A stretch of DNA of 44,026 nt from Betaproteobacteria bacterium (GCA_003153475.1 PLYT01000089.1:35200-79225); one strand, 5' to 3'; positions 1-10,503 are shown, counted from the first letter of the stretch. A program made the numbers and translations. Notes: a model not told the origin generated them from the sequence alone.

Positions 1-204
1 GAATGGAGCTACGCGATCGATCGCGCGCGCAATATCGCCGAAGGAGCGCTTTTTATCATGCCGGTGACGATCGACGATACCCGCGGCGGCGACGCTCAGG
101 TGCCGGAGAAATTCAGGGCCGTGCATTTCACGCATCTTGCCGGCGGCGAGATTACGCCCGAGTTCACCCGTCGCTTGCAGGACTTCCTTTCCAACCGGCA
201 CTGA
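1..204 (+). CDS. TIR-domain protein, C-terminal end only
   Basis: The reading frame is open from the first base of the window to a TGA at 202-204, giving 67 residues with no start in view. The visible part has the look of the end of a bacterial TIR domain: RNIAEGALFIMPVTIDDT followed by VPEKFRAVHFTHLAGGE and a final helix FTRRLQDFL. In the family, TIR domains either hydrolyse NAD or produce cyclic ADP-ribose signals, or act as adaptors; the catalytic Glu would lie upstream of the window, so activity cannot be judged. The stop is 73 bp before a STAND ATPase gene on the same strand, which suggests co-transcription and a job as sensor partner or effector of that ATPase. The family call rests on a short segment. 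Confidence 0.68.
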   Translation, partial: EWSYAIDRARNIAEGALFIMPVTIDDTRGGDAQVPEKFRAVHFTHLAGGEITPEFTRRLQDFLSNRH

Positions 205-277
205 CACGAGGCCTGGCCGGTCGGCGCCGGACCGCCGCGATAACGGCAATGCGCTCGACCCCGAAGATATCCTCTGA

Positions 278-3200
278 ATGAGCAACGACGCGTCCCCATT
301 GCCGGATAACACTCGCTCGGAAGCGTCGGTCGACGAACAGCATCCATGGCTCGGCCTCGCCTCGTTCACCGAGGAGACGCGCGCGTACTTCTACGGGCGC
401 GAGGACGAGATCGCCGAGCTCTCCCGTCGCGTGCAGCGCAAGCTGTTGACGATCCTCTTCGGTCAATCGGGGCTGGGCAAGACGTCGATCCTGCGCGCCG
501 GCATCGTGCCGCGCCTGCGCCCCGAAGGCTACTGCCCGGTCTACGTGCGCCTCGACTATTCGCCGGAGGCGCCCGAGCCGTCCGAACAGATCAAGCAGGC
601 GATTTTCCGGGCGACGCAGTCGCTGGGCCACTGGACGCAAACGGGAGTCGCCGTCAGCGGCGAATCGCTGTGGGAATTCCTCCACCATCGCGACGACGTT
701 CTTCGCGACGAGCACGGCAAGACACTGATCCCGTTGCTGATATTCGACCAGTTCGAGGAAATCTTCACGCTTGCGCAAAGCGACGACTTCGGCCGGAAGC
801 GTGCTGCGCAGTTCCTCGAAGATCTCGCCGACCTGGTCGAGAACCGCGCACCGAGAGCGCTCGAAGCCAGGATCGAACAGGACGAAGCCGCCGCCGAGCG
901 CTTTGACTTCACCCGCAGCGACTATCGAATCCTCATCGCGCTGCGTGAGGACTATCTGGCCCATCTCGAAGGCGTGAAAGGCATCATGCCCTCGATTACG
1001 CAGAACCGGATGCGCCTGGCCCGCATGACCGGCGCGCAGGCACTTTCCGCGGTGCTGAAGCCGGGTGGGAAGCTGGTCTCCGAAGAAGTGGCCGAGTCGA
1101 TCGTGCGGTTCATCGCCGGCGGCTCCGAGCTGCCCAATGCCGAGGTCGAGCCCTCGCTGTTGAGCCTTATCTGCCGCGAGCTCAACAATGCCCGCCTCGC
1201 GCAAGGCCGCAGCGAAATCTCGGCGGACCTCCTTGCCGGATCACGCGACACGATCCTCAGCGAATTCTACGAGCGTGCGCTGGCCGACCAGCTGCCGGGG
1301 GTTCGCCAATTCATCGAGGACGAGATGCTCACCGACTCGGGCTTTCGCGAGAGCCTGGGCGAGGAGCGCGTGCGCAAGGCATTCGCTGCGGTGGGCGCGC
1401 CTCCCGATACTCTGGCCAAGCTTGTCGACCGTCGCCTGCTGCGCATCGCGGAACGCCTCGACGTGCGCCGGGTCGAGCTGACGCACGACGTTCTTTGCAG
1501 CGTCGTTCGGGCCAGCCGCGATTTGCGCTACGAGCGCGAGGCGCGGGACGAGGCCGAGCGGCAGCTCGCGGCGCAACGCGCGCGCGAGCTTGCCACCCGA
1601 AAAGCGCTGGTCCGGGCGCGGCAAATCGCCGCGGTTTGCGCCGTGCTCGCGATTGGTGCACTTGGGGGTGCCATTTTCGGCTACCTCAGCATGAAGCGCG
1701 CCCAGCAAGCCGAATTGGCGGCGCAAGAGACGCGGCAGATGGCCGAGGCCGCACGCGGCGAGGCGGAGAAGCTCATCGTCTACCTGCTCGACGATTTTTA
1801 CCTTGAGCTCGAACCTGTCGGCCGGCTCGATATCGTGGCGGCGCTGTCGAAGCGCGCGGTCGACTATTACGCTGCGCTGCCGCCGGAGCTGCGCAGCACC
1901 GAGACTGATCGCAATCGCGCGCTGGCGCTGGTCAGGTACGGCGCGGCATTGCGCAACCAATCCCGGCTGGACGAGAGCGGCAAGGCGCTGTCCGAGGCGG
2001 TCAACGTGTTGAGCAGGTTGCGCAAGGAAGGCGATTTGTCCGAGGCGACTGCGATCGGACTAGGCGTCGGCCTGAGTTCCCAGGCACGCGTGGCGGGTAG
2101 CCAGAACAAACACCCAGAAGAGCGGGATCTCGCAACACAGGCCGTCGACGTTCTGAAGCCGGCGATGGCGACACCGAACCCTTCGATTCCGCTGCGGCGG
2201 GCCTATGGCTTGGCCATGACCTACCTCGGCTTCTCGCAAGTGAACGGTAACCAGGAAGAAGTGGCAGTCAAGACGCTGGAAGAGGCGAGGCAGGCGTATC
2301 GCAGCATCGACGGGCTGCAATTGAACGACCTGCCCTCCGCGGTCGCCTACGCGGAAGCGTCGGGCTGGCAGATGGCTGCGCTCCAGAACCTGGGTCGACT
2401 CGACGACGTCAGAAAGGTCGGCGAGGACGCCGCACGGGTCGCCGGGCAGGTGATCGAAAGGCGCCCGGGGCACATGTCGGCGCTTCGCGCCCGGGCGCTC
2501 ATCGACGATACGCTGGCCGGCGCGGAAGGCTTCGACCTTCACCTTCGCAAAGCCCTTGCGTTGAGCCTCGAGGGAGCGCGCGATTGGGAAGCGATCCTCA
2601 AGCTCGACCCGAGCAACCAGATCGCCTGGAACAACCTCGCCAACGCGCGGCTCGGCTTAGGCTACTCGTATCTGGGCCTGGGTGAGCCCCGCGAGACCGT
2701 CGAACAGTGGCGTGCAGGCGTCGGCATCGAACGCAATGTGAAAGAAGCAGCCTTCCTCGGCAACGTCTTGTCGCTCGTTTCGGGCTACCTCACGATGGTC
2801 GAGGCCGATCTTGGCGACCGCCGCGAGGCCGAGGCCGCGCTCGCCGCCAACCGTCGCTTTGTCCAGATGGCGATCAAGGGGCTGCCGCCGGATTCGTTCG
2901 GAAGGTCTTTCCTCCCCGAATTTCTCGGCTACGCCGGTTATGGGGTGTCCGAGGGCTACGGGATGTACGCGCTTCCATGGGCGGCGGCCGACTACGATAC
3001 TCTGCGCAAGGAGGCGCGAGCCTCGGCTGGACGGCTGGAGCAGATCAAAGCGGCGAACCCCGATGAGGGGCTCAACAAGAACCGCGCACTGGAAAGCGCG
3101 TACCGCACCGCCGCTTTGGCTTCCTATCACCTGGGGGACTATGCCTCTGCGGACGCGGAAATAAAAAAAGCGCTCGAGCTTCGCCGCAGCATCCCGATCC

Positions 3201-3538
3201 GTACCCTGAGCGAGAAGCGCGATGCGAATGCTCAACTCATGCTCGCGGCGGCGATCGCCGCGCGGCAGGAACGCCTGACCGAGGCGCAGCAGATCATCGA
3301 GCCGGTGTTGAAATTCCATCGCGCGCTCTACGCGCGCAAGGACAACGAGGACGTGAGCCAGCGTATCGAATTGGCGCAGGCGCTTTATGTTTCGGCGCTG
3401 GCTGCGCCGGGTCAGAAGGCAAATCAGCTCGCGGAGGCCGCCGCCCTGCTCGATGGCCTCCCATCAGGGCTGCGACAGCTACGCAGCACGACGAGATTGC
3501 GCGACTCGATCGCCGAGGAACAAAAGAAACGCCACTGA
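278..3538 (+). CDS. nSTAND1-type STAND ATPase with TPR tail
   Basis: This 1086-residue protein is a signal-transduction ATPase with numerous domains (STAND). A short N-terminal segment leads into FYGREDEIAELSRRV (38-52) and a Walker A loop GQSGLGKTS (62-70); the Walker B region is LLIFDQFEEIF (153-163). A helical and winged-helix-like part follows, ending near LTHDVLCSVVRASRDLRYE (401-419). A charged coiled-coil-like stretch, one hydrophobic segment at about 448-471 and a long alpha-helical tail from about 490 to the end come next. The tail has TPR character (repeated A-x-x-x-L-G and Y-L-G patterns), so it probably hangs outside the ATPase as the sensor or protein-binding part. STAND proteins are nucleotide-driven switches that oligomerise on ligand binding. 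The position between a TIR protein and a cyclase-domain protein suggests it relays a signal between them. The ATG at 278 is the first one ahead of the conserved region. Confidence 0.85.
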   Translation: MSNDASPLPDNTRSEASVDEQHPWLGLASFTEETRAYFYGREDEIAELSRRVQRKLLTILFGQSGLGKTSILRAGIVPRLRPEGYCPVYVRLDYSPEAPEPSEQIKQAIFRATQSLGHWTQTGVAVSGESLWEFLHHRDDVLRDEHGKTLIPLLIFDQFEEIFTLAQSDDFGRKRAAQFLEDLADLVENRAPRALEARIEQDEAAAERFDFTRSDYRILIALREDYLAHLEGVKGIMPSITQNRMRLARMTGAQALSAVLKPGGKLVSEEVAESIVRFIAGGSELPNAEVEPSLLSLICRELNNARLAQGRSEISADLLAGSRDTILSEFYERALADQLPGVRQFIEDEMLTDSGFRESLGEERVRKAFAAVGAPPDTLAKLVDRRLLRIAERLDVRRVELTHDVLCSVVRASRDLRYEREARDEAERQLAAQRARELATRKALVRARQIAAVCAVLAIGALGGAIFGYLSMKRAQQAELAAQETRQMAEAARGEAEKLIVYLLDDFYLELEPVGRLDIVAALSKRAVDYYAALPPELRSTETDRNRALALVRYGAALRNQSRLDESGKALSEAVNVLSRLRKEGDLSEATAIGLGVGLSSQARVAGSQNKHPEERDLATQAVDVLKPAMATPNPSIPLRRAYGLAMTYLGFSQVNGNQEEVAVKTLEEARQAYRSIDGLQLNDLPSAVAYAEASGWQMAALQNLGRLDDVRKVGEDAARVAGQVIERRPGHMSALRARALIDDTLAGAEGFDLHLRKALALSLEGARDWEAILKLDPSNQIAWNNLANARLGLGYSYLGLGEPRETVEQWRAGVGIERNVKEAAFLGNVLSLVSGYLTMVEADLGDRREAEAALAANRRFVQMAIKGLPPDSFGRSFLPEFLGYAGYGVSEGYGMYALPWAAADYDTLRKEARASAGRLEQIKAANPDEGLNKNRALESAYRTAALASYHLGDYASADAEIKKALELRRSIPIRTLSEKRDANAQLMLAAAIAARQERLTEAQQIIEPVLKFHRALYARKDNEDVSQRIELAQALYVSALAAPGQKANQLAEAAALLDGLPSGLRQLRSTTRLRDSIAEEQKKRH

Positions 3539-3568
3539 TGCCCTCGCGAGCGAGCGAAGGGATCCCGC

Positions 3569-5455
3569 ATGGAGAGCAATCCTTCCGGCACGGACGAATC
3601 GGCCGCCGAAGCTGTCCGGCGCATCCGCAGGTACCTCGAGCAGGGTGCGCCGTGGGACGCGTGCGACGCCTTCCGGGAGGAGGTGCCGAAGTTTCCGGAA
3701 GACGCCGAGCTCCTGTACTTCGGCGCCTTGGCGCACGCTCGCGCTGGCGCCATCCTCCGGGCCCACGCCTTGCTCGATCAGGCTCAGGCAGCAGCGGGCG
3801 AAGCGTCCTACCGGCTGGCCGACATCCTGAGCCTTCGTGGCCGCTTGTGGAAAGACAAGTTCCATCAGGCTCAGGATGCGTCCGGCGCAAAGGATGCGGC
3901 GGAACGCGCCCGACGGGAATATCTTGCCGCCTACGCGTTGGAGCGCGACCCTTTTCCGGGCATCAACGCGGCGACGATGTCGCTGCTGCGGGGTGATCGC
4001 CCCGCAGCACGAACCCTGGCCGAGGAGATCGCGCTCCGCCTGACGGAACAGAGCACGCCACGCACCTGTTGGGACAATGCGACACTGGGCGAGGCGCAAC
4101 TGCTGCTCGGACGCTTCGACCGGGCCGCACAAAGCTATGCTGCGGCCTATGCGCAGATCCCTGGCGACGCGGGTAGCGTGGCCACGATGCGGCGGCAGCT
4201 GCAATTGCTATTGTGGGTGATTCCGGAAGCGGCCGACGCATTGCGGCAACTGCCGGCGCCCGACGTCGTGGCGTTCGCGGGCCACATGATCGACGCACCC
4301 GACCGGTCGGTGCCGAGGTTCCCGAGCGCACTGGAACCGGTGGTCCGAACAGCGATGCGTGAGTATCTCGCGAGCCTGCGTGCGCCGATCGTTTACACGT
4401 CGGCGGCCTGCGGCGCCGATCTGATGTTCATCGAGGCCGCGCTCGATGCCGGGGCGGAAGTGAACGTAGTGCTCCCATTTGACCGCGAAGATTTCGTGCG
4501 AACCAGCGTGGCCGTTGCGGGCGGGCAGTGGGTCGAACGCTTCGACGCCGCGCTTCCCCGGGCGGCGCGCGTGATCATGGCCACCGATGAGCACCACTTA
4601 GGCGACGATGTGCTGTTCGAACACGCCGCGATGTTGCTGGAGGGATTTGCGGTGTTGCGCGCGGCGCAGTTGCAGACGACACCATCTTTGTACTGCGTAA
4701 TCGACGCGGCAGCGCCTGGCGGGGTGGGAGGCACGCGATCGTCGATCGATCGGTGGACAAGGCACGTAGGACCGCCACGCGTGCTGGACCTCCGCGAGCT
4801 TCGGGCCAGGTCCGAACCCGTCGTCGAGGTACGTGCCGGCGAAACGCGCGCCCGGCGCGCGGCAAGCGCTGCGCCAAACCCGCCGCAAGTCATTGCCGGA
4901 GCAACGGCGTCAGCCCATCCGCAGCGCACGCTCAAATCGCTGTTGTTCGCGGACTTCGCCGGTTTTAGCCGGATGCACGATGCCTTGGCGCCGCAGTTCC
5001 AGGAACATTTCTGGAAGATCGCGGCGGGACAGATCGAGGCGTCACCGGTCAAGCCGCTGCTGGCGAGCACATGGGGTGACGCGCTTTACGTGGTATTCGA
5101 CTCGCCGCGCGACGGCGCCCGGTTTGCGCTGTCATTCCTCGAGAGCATGCTGGGGGTCGACTGGATGGCATTGGGCTTGGCGGAAGCCAATCCGATCCGC
5201 ATCGGCCTTCACGCGGGCCCGGTATTCTGCGGCTTCGATCCGATCATGGGCCGTGACAACTATTTCGGCTCGAGTGTGACCAAAGCCGCGCGTATCGAGC
5301 CGGTCACGCCGCCGGGAATGGTATACACCAGCGAAGCATTCGCCGCGACGCTGGCCGCGACGGGACGCGATGAATTCGCGCTCGAATACATGGGACGGGT
5401 GGCGCTCGCCAAAGGGTTCGGTGAATCGCGCATCTACCGGCTCGACCGGCACTGA
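3569..5455 (+). CDS. TPR / SLOG-like / class III nucleotide cyclase protein
   Basis: This 628-residue protein has three parts. Residues about 15-220 are helical repeats resembling the TRAF-binding/DUF4071 type (YLAAYALERDPFPGINAAT, 118-136). Residues about 233-380 form a Rossmann-like segment with AFAGHMIDAP (235-244), YTSAACGADLMFIEAAL (276-292) and VNVVLPF (298-304), which resembles SLOG-type nucleotide-binding domains. Residues about 455-626 are a class III adenylate/guanylate cyclase domain: FADFAGFS supplies the first metal Asp (D462), TWGDALYVVF the second (D504), and FGSSVTKAARIEP the transition-state region. In that last motif R575 is kept, but the usual Asn of the V-N-x-A-A-R pattern is Thr571, so activity is uncertain. 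The gene starts 30 bp after the STAND gene with a purine-rich GCGAAGG upstream of the ATG. A signalling output for the TIR/STAND pair is an inference. Confidence 0.83.
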   Translation: MESNPSGTDESAAEAVRRIRRYLEQGAPWDACDAFREEVPKFPEDAELLYFGALAHARAGAILRAHALLDQAQAAAGEASYRLADILSLRGRLWKDKFHQAQDASGAKDAAERARREYLAAYALERDPFPGINAATMSLLRGDRPAARTLAEEIALRLTEQSTPRTCWDNATLGEAQLLLGRFDRAAQSYAAAYAQIPGDAGSVATMRRQLQLLLWVIPEAADALRQLPAPDVVAFAGHMIDAPDRSVPRFPSALEPVVRTAMREYLASLRAPIVYTSAACGADLMFIEAALDAGAEVNVVLPFDREDFVRTSVAVAGGQWVERFDAALPRAARVIMATDEHHLGDDVLFEHAAMLLEGFAVLRAAQLQTTPSLYCVIDAAAPGGVGGTRSSIDRWTRHVGPPRVLDLRELRARSEPVVEVRAGETRARRAASAAPNPPQVIAGATASAHPQRTLKSLLFADFAGFSRMHDALAPQFQEHFWKIAAGQIEASPVKPLLASTWGDALYVVFDSPRDGARFALSFLESMLGVDWMALGLAEANPIRIGLHAGPVFCGFDPIMGRDNYFGSSVTKAARIEPVTPPGMVYTSEAFAATLAATGRDEFALEYMGRVALAKGFGESRIYRLDRH

Positions 5456-5493
5456 CGAGTGGCGTGCCAACATCTTGGATTTCGGCAGTCAAT

Positions 5494-7221
5494 ATGAATC
5501 CACCTAGAGCCGAGGCCGTTGCGTTCGCCTCCGGAATGCTCGCGTTGAGCTTCCTCGCGTCGGGGCTCGGCGCGCAAACGGAAGACCGCTCACGAGCGAC
5601 CACGACGCCGATCGAGCACCTAATCGTCGTCGTCGGCGAGAACCTGACCTTCGACAATCTTTTTGCGACCTACGAGCCGCCTCCGGGCGAAACGGTCGCG
5701 AATCTGCTTTCGCGCGGCATCGTCGACCGGGACGGCAAGCCCGGACCGAATTTCGCCGACGCAGCGCAACGCGAGGCGAGTGTTCGCGAGCGCTATCAGG
5801 TCACGCCGGCGGGGACCGGTACTTTGCCCAAGCTGCCGCCACCCGGAACGACCAGCGCCAAAGGCCTGCCGAAAAGCGTTCCCGATGCACGTTTTCCTCC
5901 CGAGCTGCCGAATGGACCGTTCCGGATCACGCGCTATGTCGCTTTCAGCGCGCCGGTCGGCGATCCGGTGCATCGTTTTTTCCAGATGTGGCAGCAATTC
6001 GATGGCGAGAGGCGCGACCTTTTCACATGGGTCGGGCTGACCTCAGGCCAAGGCGCGGTTCGGCGCGACGACCCGCAGTCGGGCACCAACCAGGGCGGCG
6101 TCGCGATGGGCTTCTACAGCATGGCCAGCGGCGACGCTTCGTATTTTCGCGCCCTCGCACGCAGCTACGCGATCGCCGACAACTATCATCAGCCGGTCAT
6201 GGGCGGCACCGGCGCGAATTTTCTCGCCTTGAGCACCGGACACGCCGGCGCCTATGTCATCGCCGGCAAGCCGGCGCTTCCGCCGGCGAACCAGATCGAG
6301 GATCCCGATCCGCGAACGGGCAGCAACAACTGGTACAAGGAGTCGGGGTATCGCGGCGGCTCGTACACGGCTTGCGCCGACGCGAGTCAACCGGGAGTCA
6401 AGGCGATTCACGACTACCTTGCCGCGCTTCCGTACAAGACGTTCAACGACGGCAACTGCGCGCCGGGCACATATTACCTCGTCAACAACTACGACCCGGG
6501 CTATGCCTTCGACGGTACACCGCAACCGTTGGGTGCGCAGAAGTTCATGCTGCCGCCGCAGGTCGCGCCCAATATCGGGACCGCGCTCACGGCCGCCAAC
6601 GTGCGCTGGAAGTGGTACAGCGGCGGCCGCACGGCGAACGGCATCGACCAGGATCTCTATTGCTCGATCTGCGATCCGCTGACGCATTCGACTGCGGTGA
6701 TGACCGGCGCGCTGCGCGCTAACCTGCAGGACCTGGGCGCGTTTTTTAGGGATCTCGGCGACGAAAAAACGCTGCCTGCCGTCTCGTTCGTGATCCCACC
6801 CAATCCGGAGTCCGGGCATCCGGCGTACTCGACGGTCTACGCGCTCGAGCAATTCGTCAATGGCCTTGTTGCGCGGGTGCAGGCGAATCCGGCGGTCTGG
6901 GGCAAGACCGCGATCCTGGTCACGACCGACGAGGGCGGTGGCTACTACGACAGCGGCTACATCCAGATTCTCGACTTTTTCGGCGACGGCACGCGCGTCC
7001 CGCTCTTCGCCATATCGCCGTTCGCGACGAAGGGGCACGTCGACCACACCTACTACGATCACGCCTCGATACTGAAATTTATCGAGCACAATTGGCGCCT
7101 GTCACCGCTATCGGACCACAGCCGCGACAACTTGCCCAATCCCGACATGCGCGAGTCGGATCCTTACGTCCCGGCGAATCGGCCGGCGATCGGCGATTTG
7201 ATGAACCTATTCAAATTCTGA
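5494..7221 (+). CDS. exported phosphoesterase (phospholipase C / acid phosphatase AcpA-like)
   Basis: This protein belongs to the alkaline-phosphatase-superfamily phosphoesterases that include phospholipase C and AcpA, which hydrolyse phosphate esters or phospholipid head groups in the periplasm or outside the cell. The mature part opens with IEHLIVVVGENLTFDNLF, the metal/nucleophile strand of the family. It later has VTTDEGGGYYDSG and the C-terminal metal-binding stretch PFATKGHVDHTYYDHASI. Starting at the ATG at 5494 gives an N-terminus MNPPRAEAVAFASG followed by a hydrophobic run ending LGAQ, a plausible signal peptide. A GTG at 5464 would add ten residues in front of it. The gene lies 38 bp after the cyclase gene but shares no obvious function with it. 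The substrate cannot be read from sequence. Confidence 0.85.
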   Translation: MNPPRAEAVAFASGMLALSFLASGLGAQTEDRSRATTTPIEHLIVVVGENLTFDNLFATYEPPPGETVANLLSRGIVDRDGKPGPNFADAAQREASVRERYQVTPAGTGTLPKLPPPGTTSAKGLPKSVPDARFPPELPNGPFRITRYVAFSAPVGDPVHRFFQMWQQFDGERRDLFTWVGLTSGQGAVRRDDPQSGTNQGGVAMGFYSMASGDASYFRALARSYAIADNYHQPVMGGTGANFLALSTGHAGAYVIAGKPALPPANQIEDPDPRTGSNNWYKESGYRGGSYTACADASQPGVKAIHDYLAALPYKTFNDGNCAPGTYYLVNNYDPGYAFDGTPQPLGAQKFMLPPQVAPNIGTALTAANVRWKWYSGGRTANGIDQDLYCSICDPLTHSTAVMTGALRANLQDLGAFFRDLGDEKTLPAVSFVIPPNPESGHPAYSTVYALEQFVNGLVARVQANPAVWGKTAILVTTDEGGGYYDSGYIQILDFFGDGTRVPLFAISPFATKGHVDHTYYDHASILKFIEHNWRLSPLSDHSRDNLPNPDMRESDPYVPANRPAIGDLMNLFKF

Positions 7222-7237
7222 CTGCGACGCACGTCGT

Positions 7238-7931
<694 letters not shown>

Positions 7932-7939
<8 letters not shown>

Positions 7940-8702
7940 CGCGCGCCTCCGGGTCGCGACCGCTGCCCAGATAGACGTTGCGCACCTCAGGATTGGCGCG
8001 CACCGCCGACGGTGCGCCGATCGCGATCACGCGGCCGCGGTTGAGCACGACGATGCGGTCGGCGTGCGCGAACACCACGTCCATGTCGTGCTCGGTAAAA
8101 AGCACTGCCGAGCCCGCGAGGCGCGCGAGATCGGAAACCTGTCGCATCAGGCGCGCTCGCTCGGGCGGCGCGAGCCCTGCGGTCGGCTCGTCCATCAGCA
8201 GCAGCCGCGGCGTACCTGCGAGCGCGACCGCGAGCTCGAGCCGCTTCAGGTCGCCGTAGGCGAGCGTCGCCGCGGCGCGCTCGCTCAGTGAATCGATACC
8301 GACCTGCTTGAGCAGGCTCTGCGCTTCATCGGCAAGACGCGCGCGCAGCGGCGACAGCAATGCGTAGGTCTGACCGCGTTGCGCGAGCAGCGCGACCTGC
8401 ACGTTTTCTCGCACCGTCATCGACGCGAACGTCGCCGTCACCTGGAACGTGCGGCCGACACCAAGCCGTGCAATAGCCTGCGACGACAGACCGATCAATG
8501 CCCGTCCGGCCAGGACTGCGCTGCCGCGATCGGGTGCGAGCTGGCCGTCGAGGACGTTGAAGAGCGTCGTCTTGCCGGCGCCATTGGGACCGATTACCGC
8601 GACCCGCTCGCCGGCGCCGACGTCGAAGCTCACGCCGGCAAGGGCCTGCACGCCGCCGAACGCCTTGGCGATTCCGCGGATCGCCAGCAGTGGCTGGGTC
8701 AT
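7932..8702 (-). CDS. livG: ABC transporter ATP-binding protein LivG
   Basis: This 256-residue ATPase is the LivG partner of the importer. It has Walker A GPNGAGKTT, a LivG-like GVGRTFQVTATFASMTVREN segment around the Q-loop, Walker B LLLMDEPTAGLAP and a long C-terminal tail after the H-loop (VLFTEHDMDVVF). The ABC signature is less canonical (AYGDLKRLELAVAL), as is common in LivG proteins, where YG replaces SG. It lies 34 bp downstream of the fused permease gene and overlaps livF by 8 bp. The cargo is set by the binding protein and permeases, not by this subunit. Confidence 0.92.
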
Positions 8703-8736
8703 CGATTCACCGACGCCTGCGGCTGACGGGCGGCGC

Positions 8737-10503
8737 TCATGCTGCCGCCGCGCGTTTGCCGATTCCGCGCTGCCTCAGCGCGCGCGCAGCTGCGCCCAGC
8801 GCGCCGACGATGCCCTGAGGAAAGAGCAGCACCAGCACCAGGATCGCGGCGCCGAGCATTGCGCGCCAGTATTCGGTGTGTCGCGCCAGCGTGTCCTGCA
8901 GCCAGGCCAGCAGCGCCGCGCCGACGACCGGTCCGAACAGGGTTTGCAGTCCGCCCAGCAGAACCATCACCAGTGCGTCGATCGAGCGCGGTATCGACAG
9001 GGAGTCGGGCGAGATGCTGCCTTTGGAAAAGGCGTACAGCGACCCGGCGAGTCCCGCGGCGAGGCCCGCCAGAACGAATCCGGCCCAACGGACAGCGCGC
9101 ACGTCGATCCCGATCGCGGCCGCGCGTTGCGGCGAGTCGCGCACCGCGCGAAGGGCATAGCCGAACGGGGCGAATACGACGCGCCACAGCAGAGCGATTG
9201 CGCCGCCGGCGATCGCCAACGTAAGCCAGTAGTAGGCAACGCGCGACGATAGCCACACGGCGGGCCAGACGCCGACCAGTCCGTTGCTGCCGCCGGTCAG
9301 CGCGTCCCACTGGTAGACGGTCGCCCAGGTAATTTGCGCAAAGGCGAGGGTGAGCATCGCGAGGTACACGCCGGAAAGACGCACGCAGAACCAACCGAAG
9401 ACGAGCGCACCGATGCCTGCCGCGAGAGGCGCCACGATCAGCGCGAGCTCCATCGGCATCGAACGTGTCGCGAGCGCCGCCGCGTAGGCGCCGAGACCGA
9501 AATACGCGGCATGTCCGAACGAGGCCATGCCGCCGGGTCCCATGATGAAATGCAGGCTGACGGCGAAGAGCGCGAATATCAGCATATCGGCTCCGAGCAC
9601 CAGCGCGTACTCGTCGACCAGCAGCGGTGCGGCCGCCAGCGCCGCCATCAGCAATGCCGCGGCAATCGCAAAGCGCCGTCCCGGCGGAACCTGCAGATCG
9701 CGTTGCTCGGCGATCGCCGACGGCCCGGGCGGTTGTCCATACAACCCCCACGGCCGGGCGACCAGCACCACCGCCATAACGACGAACTCGGCGACGAGGG
9801 TCAATTTCGCGAAAGATACGACCGAGCCGAACAGCGCGACGTCGCCGATGCCGATACATAGCGCCCGGACGATGCCGATGATCAGCGCCGCTACAAAGGC
9901 GCCGCGAATGCTGCCGAGGCCGCCGACGACGGTCACGACAAAGACATCGGCGATGATCGTCAGGTCCATGTTCAGATTGGCCGGCTCGCGCGGCAGCTGC
10001 AGCGCGCCGGCGAGTCCCGCGAGCAGGGCGCCGACGAAGAACACGCCGGAAAACAGCCATGAAGGGTTGACGCCTAATGCCGCGGTCATTTCGCGATCCT
10101 CGGTCGCCGCGCGTACCAGGAGACCCCAGCGCGTGCGGGAGAGCGCGACCCACATCGCTGCCAGCACGATTGGGGCGAGGACGATCAGCAACAGATCGTA
10201 TTGCGGCACCGGCTGGCCGAATATCGCGATCGCACCGCCGAGTCCGGGCGCGCGCGGCCCCAGCAAGTCCTCGGCGCCCCACACGGCGAGCGCCGCATCC
10301 TTGATCAGCAGCACGACGCCGAAGGTCGCGATCAACTGCAGCAATTCGGGCGCGCCATACAAGCGGCGCAGCAGCGTTCGCTCGAGCAGGACGCCCAGCG
10401 CGCCGACCGCGAGCGCCGCCAGTAGCACGCCGCCCCAGTAGCCGAGCGGTCCGGCGCCGAAGCGTCCGATCAGGCTGTAAGCGAGATAGGCGCCCAGCAT
10501 CAT
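8737..10503 (-). CDS. livHM: fused LivH-LivM permease (start uncertain)
   Basis: One frame encodes both inner-membrane permeases. The LivH half runs from MMLGAYLAY to about residue 260, including GVNPSWLFSGVFFVGALLAG and VVGGLGSIRGAF. The LivM half follows after a linker (PPGPSAIAEQRDLQVPPG), with the hallmark FHIMG-like stretch LHFIMGPGGMASFGHAAYFG and later VLLGGLQTLFGPVVGA. Fused LivHM proteins occur in Burkholderiales. The first usable start is the ATG at 10503, but the same frame upstream back to 10650 encodes residues typical of the LivH N-terminus: VQLFNGLAGASSLFLVAAG, then LSLIFGVTRIVNFAHGSL. That stretch has no ATG, GTG or TTG and begins right after the livK stop TGA (10651-10653), which is in the same frame. 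The true start may therefore be non-standard (for example the CTG at 10635) or a base may be wrong. Confidence 0.85.
   Translation of the reverse strand: MMLGAYLAYSLIGRFGAGPLGYWGGVLLAALAVGALGVLLERTLLRRLYGAPELLQLIATFGVVLLIKDAALAVWGAEDLLGPRAPGLGGAIAIFGQPVPQYDLLLIVLAPIVLAAMWVALSRTRWGLLVRAATEDREMTAALGVNPSWLFSGVFFVGALLAGLAGALQLPREPANLNMDLTIIADVFVVTVVGGLGSIRGAFVAALIIGIVRALCIGIGDVALFGSVVSFAKLTLVAEFVVMAVVLVARPWGLYGQPPGPSAIAEQRDLQVPPGRRFAIAAALLMAALAAAPLLVDEYALVLGADMLIFALFAVSLHFIMGPGGMASFGHAAYFGLGAYAAALATRSMPMELALIVAPLAAGIGALVFGWFCVRLSGVYLAMLTLAFAQITWATVYQWDALTGGSNGLVGVWPAVWLSSRVAYYWLTLAIAGGAIALLWRVVFAPFGYALRAVRDSPQRAAAIGIDVRAVRWAGFVLAGLAAGLAGSLYAFSKGSISPDSLSIPRSIDALVMVLLGGLQTLFGPVVGAALLAWLQDTLARHTEYWRAMLGAAILVLVLLFPQGIVGALGAAARALRQRGIGKRAAAA

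Noticed and set aside
8699-10282. Long Arg-rich alternative frames over the liv genes and other GC-rich genes
   Set aside because: They are shadow frames of genes with clear family motifs in the true frame.
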